Below the pieces are notes generated by a model that saw only the letters and a program-made list of their open reading frames with translations, had not been told where the DNA came from and searched no databases. A stretch of DNA of 64,000 nt from DATBFU01 sp035498405 (GTDB lineage: Bacteria; Acidobacteriota; Thermoanaerobaculia; UBA5066; Gp7-AA6), in contig DATKAE010000084.1 of assembly GCA_035498405.1 (NCBI GenBank), positions 1-64,000 on the forward strand. The letters are read 5' to 3'. Below, in pieces: positions 52,642 to 62,018 of this stretch. The first letter of the stretch is position 1. Every line of letters starts with the position of its first letter. Made by a program: the position numbers and the translations under genes.

Positions 52642-53784
52642 ATGGCCCTCGCCGACGACACCCGATGGCCCTCCCCGGCCCGGGCGATCATCGACCTCGG
52701 CGCGATCGCGCGGAACTACCGCTTCCTGCGCGAGCGTGTCGGCCGGGGGCGCTCCGTCATCGCGGTCGTGAAGGCCGACGCCTATGGCCACGGCGCCCCG
52801 GCGGTCGCCAGACGCCTGGCCGTCGAAGGTGCGGACCGTTTCGCGGTCGCACAGGTCGAAGAAGGAGTCGCTCTGCGCCGGGCCGGCGTCGAGGGAGAGA
52901 TTCTGGTGCTTTGCCATGCCGAGCCTTCGGATCTGCCGCGCCAGCGTGCCTATGGCCTGACTCCGACACTCTACGACCGACGTCAGGCCGAGGCGGTCAT
53001 CCTCGCCTCGCGCGCCCGAGGCGAGCGGCTCCGAGCCCACCTGGAGCTGGACACGGGCATGGGACGCGCGGGGATCCGCCGCGACGAACTCGATGCCGTC
53101 ATTGCTTTCCTGAAAGGAGAGCCCGCCGTCGAGCTCGCCGGGACCTTCGCAACGCTTTCGGCCGCGGACGACCCCGCGTCGCCGGAAACGGGCCGCCAGA
53201 CCGCCGCCATGGCGGAGTGCATCGAGCGGCTCCGCGCGTCGGGCGTGTCGCCCGGTCTCGTGCACGTCGCCAATTCGGCGGGCGTTCTCGCCCATCCGGA
53301 GTCCTGGTTCGACGCGGTGCGCCCGGGTCTGGCCCTGTACGGCGTTGCTCCATCGGCCGAGCTCGACTCGACCGGCCTCTGCCCGGCGATGAGCGTCGAG
53401 ACCCGGGTGATCGGCGTGCGGCAGGTTCCGGCCGGGACGCCGCTCGGTTATGGCGGACGCTTCGTGGCGCGGCGGCAGACGACCGTGGCCGTTCTGCCGA
53501 TCGGCTATCATGACGGTTTCCGTCGATCCTTCTCCGGAAAAATCGACGTGCTCCTGCGAGGGAGCCGAGTGCCCGTGGTGGGAGCCATCAGCATGGACGT
53601 CACGCTGGTCGATGCGACCGAAACCGGCGCGGCCCGCGGCGATCGGGTGGTCTGCCTCGGAAGCGACGGAGCCCAAGCCGTGACGGCCGGCGAGCTGGCA
53701 CGGGCCGCCGACACGATCCCCTACGAGATCCTCTGCGGAATCGGGCCGCGCGTCGTTCGCGTCTACACGGAGCGCGTCGAGTGA
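52642..53784 (+). CDS. alr: Alanine racemase
   Basis: 380 residues. PLP-binding Lys in VVKADAYGHG near the N-terminus, and the C-terminal beta domain with the catalytic Tyr region IGYHDGFRR (usually GYADG). The central segment AGTFATLSAADDP departs from the common HFATAD. Makes D-alanine for peptidoglycan. ATG 52642 is chosen as the start by alignment with the usual N-terminus. The next gene starts inside the stop (GTGA). Confidence 0.93.
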   Translation: MALADDTRWPSPARAIIDLGAIARNYRFLRERVGRGRSVIAVVKADAYGHGAPAVARRLAVEGADRFAVAQVEEGVALRRAGVEGEILVLCHAEPSDLPRQRAYGLTPTLYDRRQAEAVILASRARGERLRAHLELDTGMGRAGIRRDELDAVIAFLKGEPAVELAGTFATLSAADDPASPETGRQTAAMAECIERLRASGVSPGLVHVANSAGVLAHPESWFDAVRPGLALYGVAPSAELDSTGLCPAMSVETRVIGVRQVPAGTPLGYGGRFVARRQTTVAVLPIGYHDGFRRSFSGKIDVLLRGSRVPVVGAISMDVTLVDATETGAARGDRVVCLGSDGAQAVTAGELARAADTIPYEILCGIGPRVVRVYTERVE

Positions 53785-54551
53785 TTCGTCTGCTCGAGGC
53801 GGTGGGCCGGGGAGTCCTGCGCTTCCTCGAAGAGCTCGGCCGCTTCTTCACCATGCTCGGCCGAATTGCGCTCTGGGCCCCGCGGTCGCCGTACGACATG
53901 ACGGAGCTGCTGCGGCAGATGGTCCGTGTCGGCGTGGACTCGATTCCCGTTGTCTTTCTGACGACACTCTTCACGGGAATGGTGCTCGCGCTCCAGACCC
54001 ACAACGCGTTCGCCAAGTTCAACGCGACGAGTCTCACGGGAACGGTCGTCGCTCTCTCCCTGATGCAGGAGCTCTCGCCCGTGCTCTCCGCCTTGATGGT
54101 CACCGGCCGGGTCGGCAGCTCGATGGCGGCCGAGATCGGATCGATGCGCATCACCGAGCAGATCGACGCGCTGACGGCGCTCGCGACCGAGCCCGTGCAA
54201 TACCTCTTCGTCCCTCGCGTGCTGGCGTCGATCGTGATGATGCCGCTTCTGGTCGTCATGGGGGACGTCGTCGGCATGTACGGGGGCTACCTCGTCGCCG
54301 TCAATCTCCTGGGCTCGAACCCCGTGACCTACTACGAAAACTCGTTCGAGCATGTCGACATGAACGACTTCACCGCCGGGCTCATCAAGGCGGCGGTCTT
54401 CGGCCTGCTCTTCTCGGTCGTGGCCTGCGTGCGGGGTTACTACACGGTCGGCGGCGCGGAAGGCGTGGGCCGTTCGACGACGCAGGCGGTCGTCGTCGGG
54501 AGCCTCGCCATCTTGCTGTGCGATTTCTTCCTCACGAGGATCCTGTTTTGA
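53781..54551 (+). CDS. mlaE: MlaE-family ABC lipid transporter permease
   Basis: 256 residues. GTG start in a GTGA overlap with alr. Five or six helices with the MlaE core (GMVLALQTHNAF, ELSPVLSALMVTGRVGSSMAAEIGSM). Inner-membrane subunit that, with MlaF and the MCE protein, moves phospholipids between membranes. Confidence 0.94.
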   Translation: MIRLLEAVGRGVLRFLEELGRFFTMLGRIALWAPRSPYDMTELLRQMVRVGVDSIPVVFLTTLFTGMVLALQTHNAFAKFNATSLTGTVVALSLMQELSPVLSALMVTGRVGSSMAAEIGSMRITEQIDALTALATEPVQYLFVPRVLASIVMMPLLVVMGDVVGMYGGYLVAVNLLGSNPVTYYENSFEHVDMNDFTAGLIKAAVFGLLFSVVACVRGYYTVGGAEGVGRSTTQAVVVGSLAILLCDFFLTRILF

Positions 54552-55366
54552 CCGCCGACGCCGCGGGGGCGGCCGCTGTGCCGGTGTTGCGTGTCGAGGG
54601 CCTGCACAAGGCCTTCGGGGCGCTGAGGGTTCTCGACGGAATCGATCTGTCGGTCGAGAAGGGCGAGTCCCTGGTGATCGTGGGACCGTCCGGGACCGGC
54701 AAGAGCGTTCTCTTGAAGCACCTGATCGGCCTGTTGCAGCCGGACGCCGGAAAGGTCTATGTCGAGGGGCAGGACCTGTGGGCGCTCGACTCGGTCGCGC
54801 GCAACGCGTTGCGGAAGAAGTTCGGCATGTCCTTTCAGGAGGGCGCCCTGTTCGACTCGATGAGCGTCTTCGAGAACGTCGCTTTCCCCCTGCGGCATTC
54901 GGGCCGCTCTGCCGCCGCGGTCAGGGCGCGCGTCGAGGAGTGTCTGGAGCTGGTCCGGCTGCCCGACATCGGCGCCAAACGGCCGTCGGAGCTCTCGGGC
55001 GGCATGCGCCGCCGTGTGGGCTTTGCCCGGGCGATCGCGCACGCCCCGGAGATCCTGCTGTTCGACGAACCGAATACGGGTCTCGATCCGATCACCACCG
55101 ACGCCATCGCCGAGGTCATCCTCGGCATCCGCCGACAGCTTCCCGTGACGATCGTGACGATCACTCACCACATCGCGAGCGCCCGCAAGATCGGCGATCG
55201 GCTCGCGCTGCTCTTTCGTGGGAATATCCTCTTCGAGGGAAGCCCGGAAGAGTTTCTGAGGTCGAGCGACCCGGCGGTGCGGCAATTCGTGGAAGGTCGG
55301 GCGGAGGGCCCGTTGACCGTGGAGTTCGAAAAGGCGGTCCGAACGGCGAATGGGGGGGCGCGATGA
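54548..55366 (+). CDS. mlaF: MlaF-family ABC lipid transporter ATPase
   Basis: 272 residues from TTG 54548 (TTGA overlap with mlaE); a GTG/ATG further upstream at 54518 would overlap more. Walker A GPSGTGKSV, signature LSGGMRRRVGFARAI, Walker B ILLFDEPNTGLD and H-loop THH. Energises the MlaE permease. Confidence 0.94.
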   Translation: MTADAAGAAAVPVLRVEGLHKAFGALRVLDGIDLSVEKGESLVIVGPSGTGKSVLLKHLIGLLQPDAGKVYVEGQDLWALDSVARNALRKKFGMSFQEGALFDSMSVFENVAFPLRHSGRSAAAVRARVEECLELVRLPDIGAKRPSELSGGMRRRVGFARAIAHAPEILLFDEPNTGLDPITTDAIAEVILGIRRQLPVTIVTITHHIASARKIGDRLALLFRGNILFEGSPEEFLRSSDPAVRQFVEGRAEGPLTVEFEKAVRTANGGAR

Positions 55367-56805
55367 GCACCGCAGCGAAGGTCGGGGCGTTCTTTCTCGT
55401 GGTTCTCGTGTTGGCCGGGCTTCTGATCTGGAAGATCAAGGACTTGAGGTTTGGCCGCGTGTCGGCCGAAACCATCTCCGTGCAATTCGACGACGTCGCG
55501 GGGCTGAAGAACAAGGCCGACGTCCGGATGGCCGGCGTGCTCGTCGGCAAGGTGAGCCGAATCCGTCTGATCGGCGGGAAAGCGCTCGTCGACCTGGAGC
55601 TGACCAGCGACGTCGCGTTGAGGGAGGGCGCGTCGGCCACGATCCAAAGCCTGGGGATGCTCGGCGACAAATATGTGGAACTCGTTCCGGGTCCGGTGGG
55701 GGCCGCGGCGCTGCCGGCAGGGACGACCATCCGCGGAGAGGTCCCGGTCAACTTCGATCAGATCACGAAGCTGGCCCGAGACATCGAGGTCGACATCCGG
55801 GATATCACGAAAAACCTCAAGGACTCGCTGGGAGGGGCGCTCGGCAAGGAGCGCCTGACCTCGATCGTCGACGACGTGCTCGTTCTGTCGAGCGAGCTGC
55901 GGAAGCTCCTCGAAGCCAACCGGGCCAACATCGACGCCACGACGACGAACTTCCGCGAGTTCTCCGCCCAGATGACGCAGCTCGTCGACCGCATCGACCG
56001 GCTGGTCGCCTCGAACCAGGGCAACGTCACGGAAACCATGGCGAGCGCGAAGGAGCTCACCAACAAGCTCCAGTCGACGGTTGATAACATGAATGCGATC
56101 ACCGGGCAGATCAAGTCGGGGGAGGGGACGATCGGAAAGCTCGTCCAGAGCGACCAGACCGACAAGAACCTGAACGACGCGCTCGTGGCGGTCAAGGACG
56201 GCGTCAAGAACCTCACCTCGGCGATGGAGACGGTGAAGAAGTGGAACATCGACCTCGGTCTGCGTGGCGAATACCTGTCGCGCTTCCAGAAGGGACAGTC
56301 GTTCTTTACTCTCGACGTCATTCCAAGAGACAAGCCCCGCTTCTATCGCCTCGAGCTTTCGAGCGAGCCCTTCGGAGTGCGGAAGGACTATACGACGATC
56401 ACCACCATCACCTACCCCGACGGACACACCGAGGTCATTCACTCCGATCAGGTGGAGTTCAAGGACACCGTCGCCGTCTCGGCGGAGGTGGGCTTCCGGC
56501 TCGGGCACTTCATCGGGCGCGCGGGGTTGATCGAGAACACGGGCGGCGTCGGGCTCGACTACCTGACGCTCAAGAACCGCCTCCTCTTGTCGGCGCAGGT
56601 CTGGAACTTCGATCGAGGGGACAATCTGAATGCCCAGGCGAAACTGACGGGACGCTACTACTTCTCCCCGTCGGTCTACGTGACGGGCGGGTGGAACGAC
56701 TTTCTCAACACCAAGGCGCACCTGGACTCGGCGTTCGTCGGGGCCGGCGTTCGGTGGGGCGACGAGGACGTCAAGTACCTCGCCGGATTCGTCCCGCTTC
56801 ATTGA
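55363..56805 (+). CDS. mlaD: MlaD-like MCE protein with beta-barrel-like C-terminal domain
   Basis: 480 residues (ATGA overlap with mlaF). One N-terminal helix (GAFFLVVLVLAGLLIW) anchors the protein. The MCE domain (about 35-120, GLKNKADVRMAGVLVGKV) binds lipid. A long helical stretch (about 130-300) follows. The last 170 residues alternate hydrophobic and polar residues with many Tyr/Phe/Gly (for example KLTGRYYFSPSVYVTGGWND), resembling outer-membrane barrel strands. E. coli MlaD is only about 180 residues. The protein could therefore reach the outer membrane by itself. The barrel reading is inference from residue patterns. Confidence 0.9.
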   Translation: MSTAAKVGAFFLVVLVLAGLLIWKIKDLRFGRVSAETISVQFDDVAGLKNKADVRMAGVLVGKVSRIRLIGGKALVDLELTSDVALREGASATIQSLGMLGDKYVELVPGPVGAAALPAGTTIRGEVPVNFDQITKLARDIEVDIRDITKNLKDSLGGALGKERLTSIVDDVLVLSSELRKLLEANRANIDATTTNFREFSAQMTQLVDRIDRLVASNQGNVTETMASAKELTNKLQSTVDNMNAITGQIKSGEGTIGKLVQSDQTDKNLNDALVAVKDGVKNLTSAMETVKKWNIDLGLRGEYLSRFQKGQSFFTLDVIPRDKPRFYRLELSSEPFGVRKDYTTITTITYPDGHTEVIHSDQVEFKDTVAVSAEVGFRLGHFIGRAGLIENTGGVGLDYLTLKNRLLLSAQVWNFDRGDNLNAQAKLTGRYYFSPSVYVTGGWNDFLNTKAHLDSAFVGAGVRWGDEDVKYLAGFVPLH

Positions 56806-56820
56806 GGAGCCGCCCGTCCT

Positions 56821-58176
56821 GTGTGTCCCCGAGCCGCCAGCGTCTTCGCTTGCCAGAACTGCGGCGCCACCGCGCCGAAGTGGCTCGGCCGGTGTCCGGA
56901 ATGCGGTGAGTGGAACAGCTACATCGAGGAGTTGCGGGCCGAGGGTTCCCGCTCCGGGCCCGCGTCGCCGCGGTCGGCATCCGTCGCGATCGGTGAGATC
57001 GGATTCGAGGAGAGGCCGCGCTTGGAGACCGGCCTTCCCGGTCTCGACCGCGTTCTCGGCGGGGGGCTGGTCCCGGGATCGGTGGTTCTGCTCGGCGGCG
57101 AGCCCGGAATCGGCAAGTCCACGCTCCTGCTCCAGGCGGGAAGAGGGCTCGCCCTCCAATCGCGCGAAGTCCTCTACGCCAGCGCGGAGGAATCGGCGGC
57201 CCAAGTCAGGCTGCGCGGGGAGAGGCTCGGCATTCGCGACCAGAAGCTCCTCGTGTTGGCGGAAACGGACGTCTCCGGCATCCTCGCCGAGGCCGAATCT
57301 CGCGGTCCCGCCGTCGTGGTGGTTGACTCGGTGCAGGCCGTTCGGGAGCCGGCTCTGGCTTCCGCGCCCGGGACCGTGTCGCAGGTCCGGGCGGCGGCCA
57401 CGGAGCTCGCCCGCTTCGCCAAGTCGCGCGGCGTTCCGGTCCTTCTGGTTGGCCACGTGACCAAGGACGGCACCCTCGCCGGCCCCAAGTCCCTCGAGCA
57501 TCTGGTGGATGCGGTCGTCTCGATGGAGGGAGAGCGAGGCTCGACGCGGCGGATCTTGCGCGCCACCAAGAATCGCTTCGGGCCGGTGGAGGAGTTGGCA
57601 CTCTTCGAGATGAGCGGCGAAGGCCTGTCCGAGATCCCGAATGCCTCGGCGGCGCTTCTGTCGGAGCGCCGCGCGGGGTTGGCAGGAAGCTCGGTGACCG
57701 CGGCACGGGAGGGGACGCGGTCGTTGCTGGTGGAGATCCAGGCGCTCGTCGGGGCAGCCGTCTCGGGCTCGCCGCGGCGAGTCGCGCTCGGTCTGGATTC
57801 GTCGCGGCTGGCGCTGCTTCTGGCGGTGCTCGAGGGCGCGGGGATGGGACTCGCCAGTCGGGAAGTCTTCGTCTCTTGCACCGGCGGGCTCGAGATCAGC
57901 GAGCCGGGGGTGGATCTGGCCATCGCTGCGGCCCTGGCTTCCTCGGTCCAGAACCGGCCCCTCCCGGAGGCGGCCGTGTTCTTCGGAGAGATCGGCTTGC
58001 TCGGCGAAGTGCGTCGTGTTCCCTCGGCGGTATCGCGGCTCAGGGAGGCCGCGGCCCTCGGGTTTTCGACCGCTTACCTTCCCGCCGGAAACGCTCCGGA
58101 GGCCGCGGCGTTCCCGGACCTCACGATCCGTCCGGTCGATCGTGTGGCGGACTTCTTGAAATCACTGCGTTCTTGA
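56821..58176 (+). CDS. radA: DNA repair protein RadA
   Basis: 451 residues from GTG 56821. N-terminal four-cysteine zinc finger (CQNCG, CPECG), RecA-like ATPase with Walker A GGEPGIGKST, the RadA-specific KNRFG motif (ATKNRFGPVEEL) and a C-terminal Lon-like domain. Promotes branch migration during recombination. It follows mlaD by 15 bp, so it is probably cotranscribed with the lipid transport genes. Confidence 0.95.
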   Translation: MCPRAASVFACQNCGATAPKWLGRCPECGEWNSYIEELRAEGSRSGPASPRSASVAIGEIGFEERPRLETGLPGLDRVLGGGLVPGSVVLLGGEPGIGKSTLLLQAGRGLALQSREVLYASAEESAAQVRLRGERLGIRDQKLLVLAETDVSGILAEAESRGPAVVVVDSVQAVREPALASAPGTVSQVRAAATELARFAKSRGVPVLLVGHVTKDGTLAGPKSLEHLVDAVVSMEGERGSTRRILRATKNRFGPVEELALFEMSGEGLSEIPNASAALLSERRAGLAGSSVTAAREGTRSLLVEIQALVGAAVSGSPRRVALGLDSSRLALLLAVLEGAGMGLASREVFVSCTGGLEISEPGVDLAIAAALASSVQNRPLPEAAVFFGEIGLLGEVRRVPSAVSRLREAAALGFSTAYLPAGNAPEAAAFPDLTIRPVDRVADFLKSLRS

Positions 58177-58233
58177 ACGGGACCGGCTAGAATCGCAGGT
58201 GAGGCTGGTTCGAGTGAACTGCTGCGAAGACAA

Positions 58234-58827
58234 ATGACATCTCACGCAAGGCTCGCGGCATTTCTCGCGGCGGTCCTGTTGCTCGCCGGCTGTAGCGGGA
58301 TCACGACGTCGGTCGACTACGACCGCGCGGCCGACTTCTCGAGGTTCAAGACCTACGCGTGGAAGGACGTCCACCCGGTCCAGAACGAGATCGTCGAGAA
58401 CCGTATCAAGAGCGCCGTGGACCGAGCCCTCGCGGCCAAGGGCTTCCGGAAGGTCGAGACCGGCCCGGACCTCTGGGTCGTCGAGCACATCAGCTTGACC
58501 AAGGAGAAGCAGCTGACCACTTACGACAGCGGCTGGGGATACGGCTACCGGGGAGGGTGGGGCGGCGGGATGACCACGGCCACCGTCTCCGAGATCCCGA
58601 TCGGCGAGCTGGTCCTCGACCTCGTCGACGCGAAGCAGAATCAGATGGTCTGGCGGGGAACGGCGACCAAGGCCATCGATCAGAACGCGACGCCTCAAGA
58701 GCGCGAGAAAACGACGGACGAGGCGGTTCAGAAACTGTTCGCGGGCTTCCCGCCGGGCAAGTCGGCGAATCGCTACGGCCCGGAGAGGGAGGTTCCCGAG
58801 CGGGGCGACAGGCTGGCGGGCCGCTAG
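58234..58827 (+). CDS. DUF4136 lipoprotein, paralogue 1
   Basis: 197 residues. Lipobox LLAGC, then VDYDRAADFSRFKTYAWK, the start of the DUF4136 domain. An internal Gly/Trp/Tyr-rich loop (GWGYGYRGGWGGGM) is followed by EIPIGELVLDLVDAKQNQMVW. Predicted outer-membrane or periplasmic lipoprotein; function unknown. A TAGAAT (58188-58193) may be its -10. The tail (about 170-197) is charged and absent from paralogue 2. Confidence 0.88.
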   Translation: MTSHARLAAFLAAVLLLAGCSGITTSVDYDRAADFSRFKTYAWKDVHPVQNEIVENRIKSAVDRALAAKGFRKVETGPDLWVVEHISLTKEKQLTTYDSGWGYGYRGGWGGGMTTATVSEIPIGELVLDLVDAKQNQMVWRGTATKAIDQNATPQEREKTTDEAVQKLFAGFPPGKSANRYGPEREVPERGDRLAGR

Positions 58828-58927
58828 GTCGTTGCAAATCGGCGCAGGGCGCCGCCCATACCCCGTGACCATCGCGGGATCGACATAGAATCAGGCCCCT
58901 CTGAGGCCTGGAGGCTGTGGAGGAGAC

Positions 58928-59482
58928 ATGACGATGAGGTTCTGCCGCAAGCTCGCGGTTGTCCTGTTCGGGATTGGGATCCTGACTTCGTGCTCGACAC
59001 TCGAGACGTCGGATGACTACGACCGCGCCATCGATTTCTCCAAGTTCAAGACCTATGCCTGGAAGGAAACCGAGCCGATTCCGAACCAGCTGCTCGCGCA
59101 GCGCCTCCAGACGGCGGTGGAGGCCACGCTCGCTTCCAAGGGCCTGCGCAAGGTACCCGAGGGCTCGAGCCCCGACCTCTGGGTCGTCCCGCACACCCGC
59201 CTGAGCAAGCAGATGCAGGTCAACACCTACAACACGGGTTGGGGATACGGATGGGGCTGGGGTTGGGGCGGGGGAATGGGAATGACGACCTCGACGGTCA
59301 GCGAGATCCCGGTCGGCACGCTGATCATCGACCTGGTCGACGCCGGCCGGAAACAGCTCGTCTGGCGCGGGACCGCCAGCAAGACGCTGGAGCCGGACGC
59401 CTCGCCGGAAAAGAAGGAGAAGAACATCACGGAAGCCGTCCAGAAGATGTTCGCGTCCTACCCGCCCGGCGCGCCGAAATAA
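58928..59482 (+). CDS. DUF4136 lipoprotein, paralogue 2
   Basis: 184 residues. Lipobox ILTSCS, followed by DYDRAIDFSKFKTYAWKE. Clearly duplicated from the gene 100 bp upstream, with an expanded Gly/Trp loop (GWGYGWGWGWGGGMGM). GGAGGAGAC precedes the first ATG; ATG three codons later is possible. TAGAAT at 58886-58891 suggests its own promoter. Confidence 0.88.
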   Translation: MTMRFCRKLAVVLFGIGILTSCSTLETSDDYDRAIDFSKFKTYAWKETEPIPNQLLAQRLQTAVEATLASKGLRKVPEGSSPDLWVVPHTRLSKQMQVNTYNTGWGYGWGWGWGGGMGMTTSTVSEIPVGTLIIDLVDAGRKQLVWRGTASKTLEPDASPEKKEKNITEAVQKMFASYPPGAPK

Positions 59483-59553
59483 CCGAGTCTCGGAAAGCGG
59501 TTCGGGGCCCCGGCTGGCCGAGCGCGCGGGAGCCGCTCCCGGCGAGGGGCGCG

Positions 59554-60450
59554 TTAAGTCGTCACGTGTCGGGGCACTGTTCCCGTGAGCAAACGGAACG
59601 CGTCCAAGTACTTCTCTCGGGTGGTGCGAATGACGCCTTCCGGCAGGCGCGGCGCGGGCGGGCGCTTGTTCCAGCCGGTCGACTCGAGCCAGTCGCGCAC
59701 GAATTGCTTGTCGTAGGAGGCCGGGCTGTGTCCGGCGCGGTAGAGGATCGCGTCCCAGTACCGGGACGAGTCGGGTGTGAAGGCCTCGTCGATCCAGATC
59801 AGCTTGCCGTCCAGACGGCCGAACTCGAGTTTCGTGTCGGCCAGGAGCAGGCCGCGCGATTGCGCGTAATCGCGCGCCCGGGTGTAGAGCGAGAGCGTCG
59901 TCGACCGGAGCCACTCGGCTTCCTCCGATCCGATGACATCGACCATGTGGGCGAAGGGCACGTTCTCGTCGTGCCCCCGCTCGCTTTTCGTCGCGGGGGT
60001 GAAGATCGGCTCGGGCAGCTTCTCCGCCTCGACCAGGCCCGGCGGGAGCCGAATCCCACAGACCTCGCCCGTCTTGCGGTACTCCGCCCAGCCCGAACCG
60101 GCCAAGTAGCCGCGGGCGACGCACTCGAAGGGGACGACCTCCATCTTTCGAACGAGAACGGACCGTCCGGCCAGCTGCTCGGTGGCGGGCCGAAGCTCCT
60201 CGGGAAACCGCTCCGCCTCCGTCTCGATCAGGTGGTTCTCGACATCGGAAAACTTCGCGAACCAGAAGTTGGACAGCTGCGTGAGGATCTTCCCCTTGTC
60301 CGGGACGCCCGGCTGGAGCACGCAATCGAAAGCCGAGATGCGGTCGCTCGCGACCAGCAGCAGCGCGTCCCCGACGTCGTAGAGGTCTCGCACCTTTCCG
60401 CGGCGGGAGAGTCGAGCGACGGACAGGTGGGTTTCACTCACTTCCAGCAT
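59554..60450 (-). CDS. purC: Phosphoribosylaminoimidazole-succinocarboxamide synthase
   Basis: 298 residues, the longer eukaryote-like SAICAR synthetase form. Motifs GKVRDLYDVG, SDRISAFDC, ECVARGYLAGSGW, LADTKLEFG and IDEAFTPDSSRYW. Joins CAIR and aspartate in purine synthesis. Single gene, divergent from pepA. Confidence 0.96.
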   Translation of the reverse strand: MLEVSETHLSVARLSRRGKVRDLYDVGDALLLVASDRISAFDCVLQPGVPDKGKILTQLSNFWFAKFSDVENHLIETEAERFPEELRPATEQLAGRSVLVRKMEVVPFECVARGYLAGSGWAEYRKTGEVCGIRLPPGLVEAEKLPEPIFTPATKSERGHDENVPFAHMVDVIGSEEAEWLRSTTLSLYTRARDYAQSRGLLLADTKLEFGRLDGKLIWIDEAFTPDSSRYWDAILYRAGHSPASYDKQFVRDWLESTGWNKRPPAPRLPEGVIRTTREKYLDAFRLLTGTVPRHVTT

Positions 60451-60511
60451 GGCGGGAATGGCTTATAGCACGACCCGCGGCCGCCCGCTCCTCTGCTAAT
60501 CTTCTCCGCCC

Positions 60512-61969
60512 ATGCAGATCGACATCACGACCGCCCTTCCGCGCGGCGCATCGGTGCGCCGCGTCGCGTTTCTCCATGAGGCAGCGGACCCCGCCGCGGA
60601 GGCGCCCCGGAGGCTCCGCCCGCTCCTGTCGCGGGCCTGCCGGCTTGCGGGATTCCGCGGAAAGTCGACGGAGATCGCGACCGCCCCTCTCAAGGAGGGT
60701 GCTTGGATTCTCGTCGGACTGGGCCGGCCGCCGGCGGGGAGCGGACAGCTGCGGCGGGCGCTCCGGCGCGCGGCAAACGAAGCTCTCCGTCCGGGCGCCT
60801 CCAAGGTGGTGTTCGTCTTCGGGAACGGGGTCGGACAGGGGAAGCTTCGGTCGCTCCTGCCGCAACTTTCGGCGCTGGACTATCGGTTCGACCTATACCG
60901 ATCGAGCCGGGCGGGCGGCTCGAAGAAGACCCGTGGGGCGCTCTGGGTGGATGATGCCGGCGACGCCCGGGCATTTCGGGCGGCCGCCCGCGAGGCGGCG
61001 ATCGTCGCCGAGGCCGCGGCCTGGTCGAAGGACCTCGGGAACACCCCGGCCAACGACCTCGGACCGGTCGAGTTCGCCGCGCGGACCGAGGCGATGGCGG
61101 ATCGCCATGGCCTCCGGCTTCAGGTCTTCGACAAGAAGCGGATCGAGAAGGAACGCTTGGCGGGACTGCTCGCCGTCAACTCGGGGAGCGTTCGTCCCCC
61201 CCGTTTCCTGGTGGGAGAGCACCGGCCGTCGAGCGCGAAGGCGACCGCGGTGCTGGTCGGCAAGGGGATCACCTTCGACTCGGGGGGAATCTCCATCAAG
61301 CCGTCGGCCGCGATGGGCGAGATGAAGTACGACATGATGGGCGCCGCCACCGTTTTCGCGGTGCTCCAGGCGGCGAGCCGGCTGGAGCTCCCCGTCCGGG
61401 TCGTCGCGCTCGCTCCGGTGACGGAGAACCTTCCGTCCGGCTCGGCGTGTCGGCCGGGAGACATCCTGCGAATGCGAAATGGCAAAACGGTCGAGGTGGA
61501 CAATACGGACGCCGAAGGACGACTGGTTCTCGCTGACGTTCTTTCCTACGCGGAACAGTTTCAGCCCGACGTCCTCCTGGACTTCGCAACGCTGACGGGC
61601 GCGGTTCTGGTGGCCCTCGGCGTCGAGTGCGCGGGGCTGATGACGCCCGACGACGACTTGAGCCGCGATCTCGTGGCCGCGGGAGAAGCCGTCGGGGAGC
61701 GAGTCTGGCGCCTGCCGGTCTGGGACGAGTACCTGGAAAACCTCAAGTCCGAATGGGCCGACATTCGCAACACGGGCGGCCGAAGCGCGGGCTCCATCAA
61801 CGGCGGGATCTTTCTGAAACAGTTCGTGCCGAAGGGAGTGCCCTGGGCGCACATCGACTTTGCGGGGGTCGCGCACATGGAGAAGGAGCAGGCGGGCTGG
61901 CCCGCCGGCGCGACGGGGTTCGGTGTGGCGCTGACCGTGGAATTCCTGAAACGCCGGTTCGGCCTCTGA
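60512..61969 (+). CDS. pepA: Leucyl aminopeptidase (M17)
   Basis: 485 residues. The C-terminal catalytic domain carries VGKGITFDSGGISIKPS, the M17 signature NTDAEGRLVLAD and NTGGRSAGSINGG. The two-zinc ligands (Lys, Asp, Asp, Asp, Glu) are all visible. Cytoplasmic peptide turnover. TAATCT (60497-60502) ends 9 nt before the ATG, and there is no Shine-Dalgarno sequence. Confidence 0.95.
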   Translation: MQIDITTALPRGASVRRVAFLHEAADPAAEAPRRLRPLLSRACRLAGFRGKSTEIATAPLKEGAWILVGLGRPPAGSGQLRRALRRAANEALRPGASKVVFVFGNGVGQGKLRSLLPQLSALDYRFDLYRSSRAGGSKKTRGALWVDDAGDARAFRAAAREAAIVAEAAAWSKDLGNTPANDLGPVEFAARTEAMADRHGLRLQVFDKKRIEKERLAGLLAVNSGSVRPPRFLVGEHRPSSAKATAVLVGKGITFDSGGISIKPSAAMGEMKYDMMGAATVFAVLQAASRLELPVRVVALAPVTENLPSGSACRPGDILRMRNGKTVEVDNTDAEGRLVLADVLSYAEQFQPDVLLDFATLTGAVLVALGVECAGLMTPDDDLSRDLVAAGEAVGERVWRLPVWDEYLENLKSEWADIRNTGGRSAGSINGGIFLKQFVPKGVPWAHIDFAGVAHMEKEQAGWPAGATGFGVALTVEFLKRRFGL

Positions 61970-62018
61970 CGAAGGAGACCCCTCGAGCGACCGCCCGCGC
62001 GGCCTTTTGGGGGCCGAC

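Noticed and set aside
51103..53676. Long minus-strand frame extending the glycosyltransferase upstream through alr
   Set aside because: Beyond about 52250 it is antisense to alr and lacks homology; the start was set at GTG 52122.
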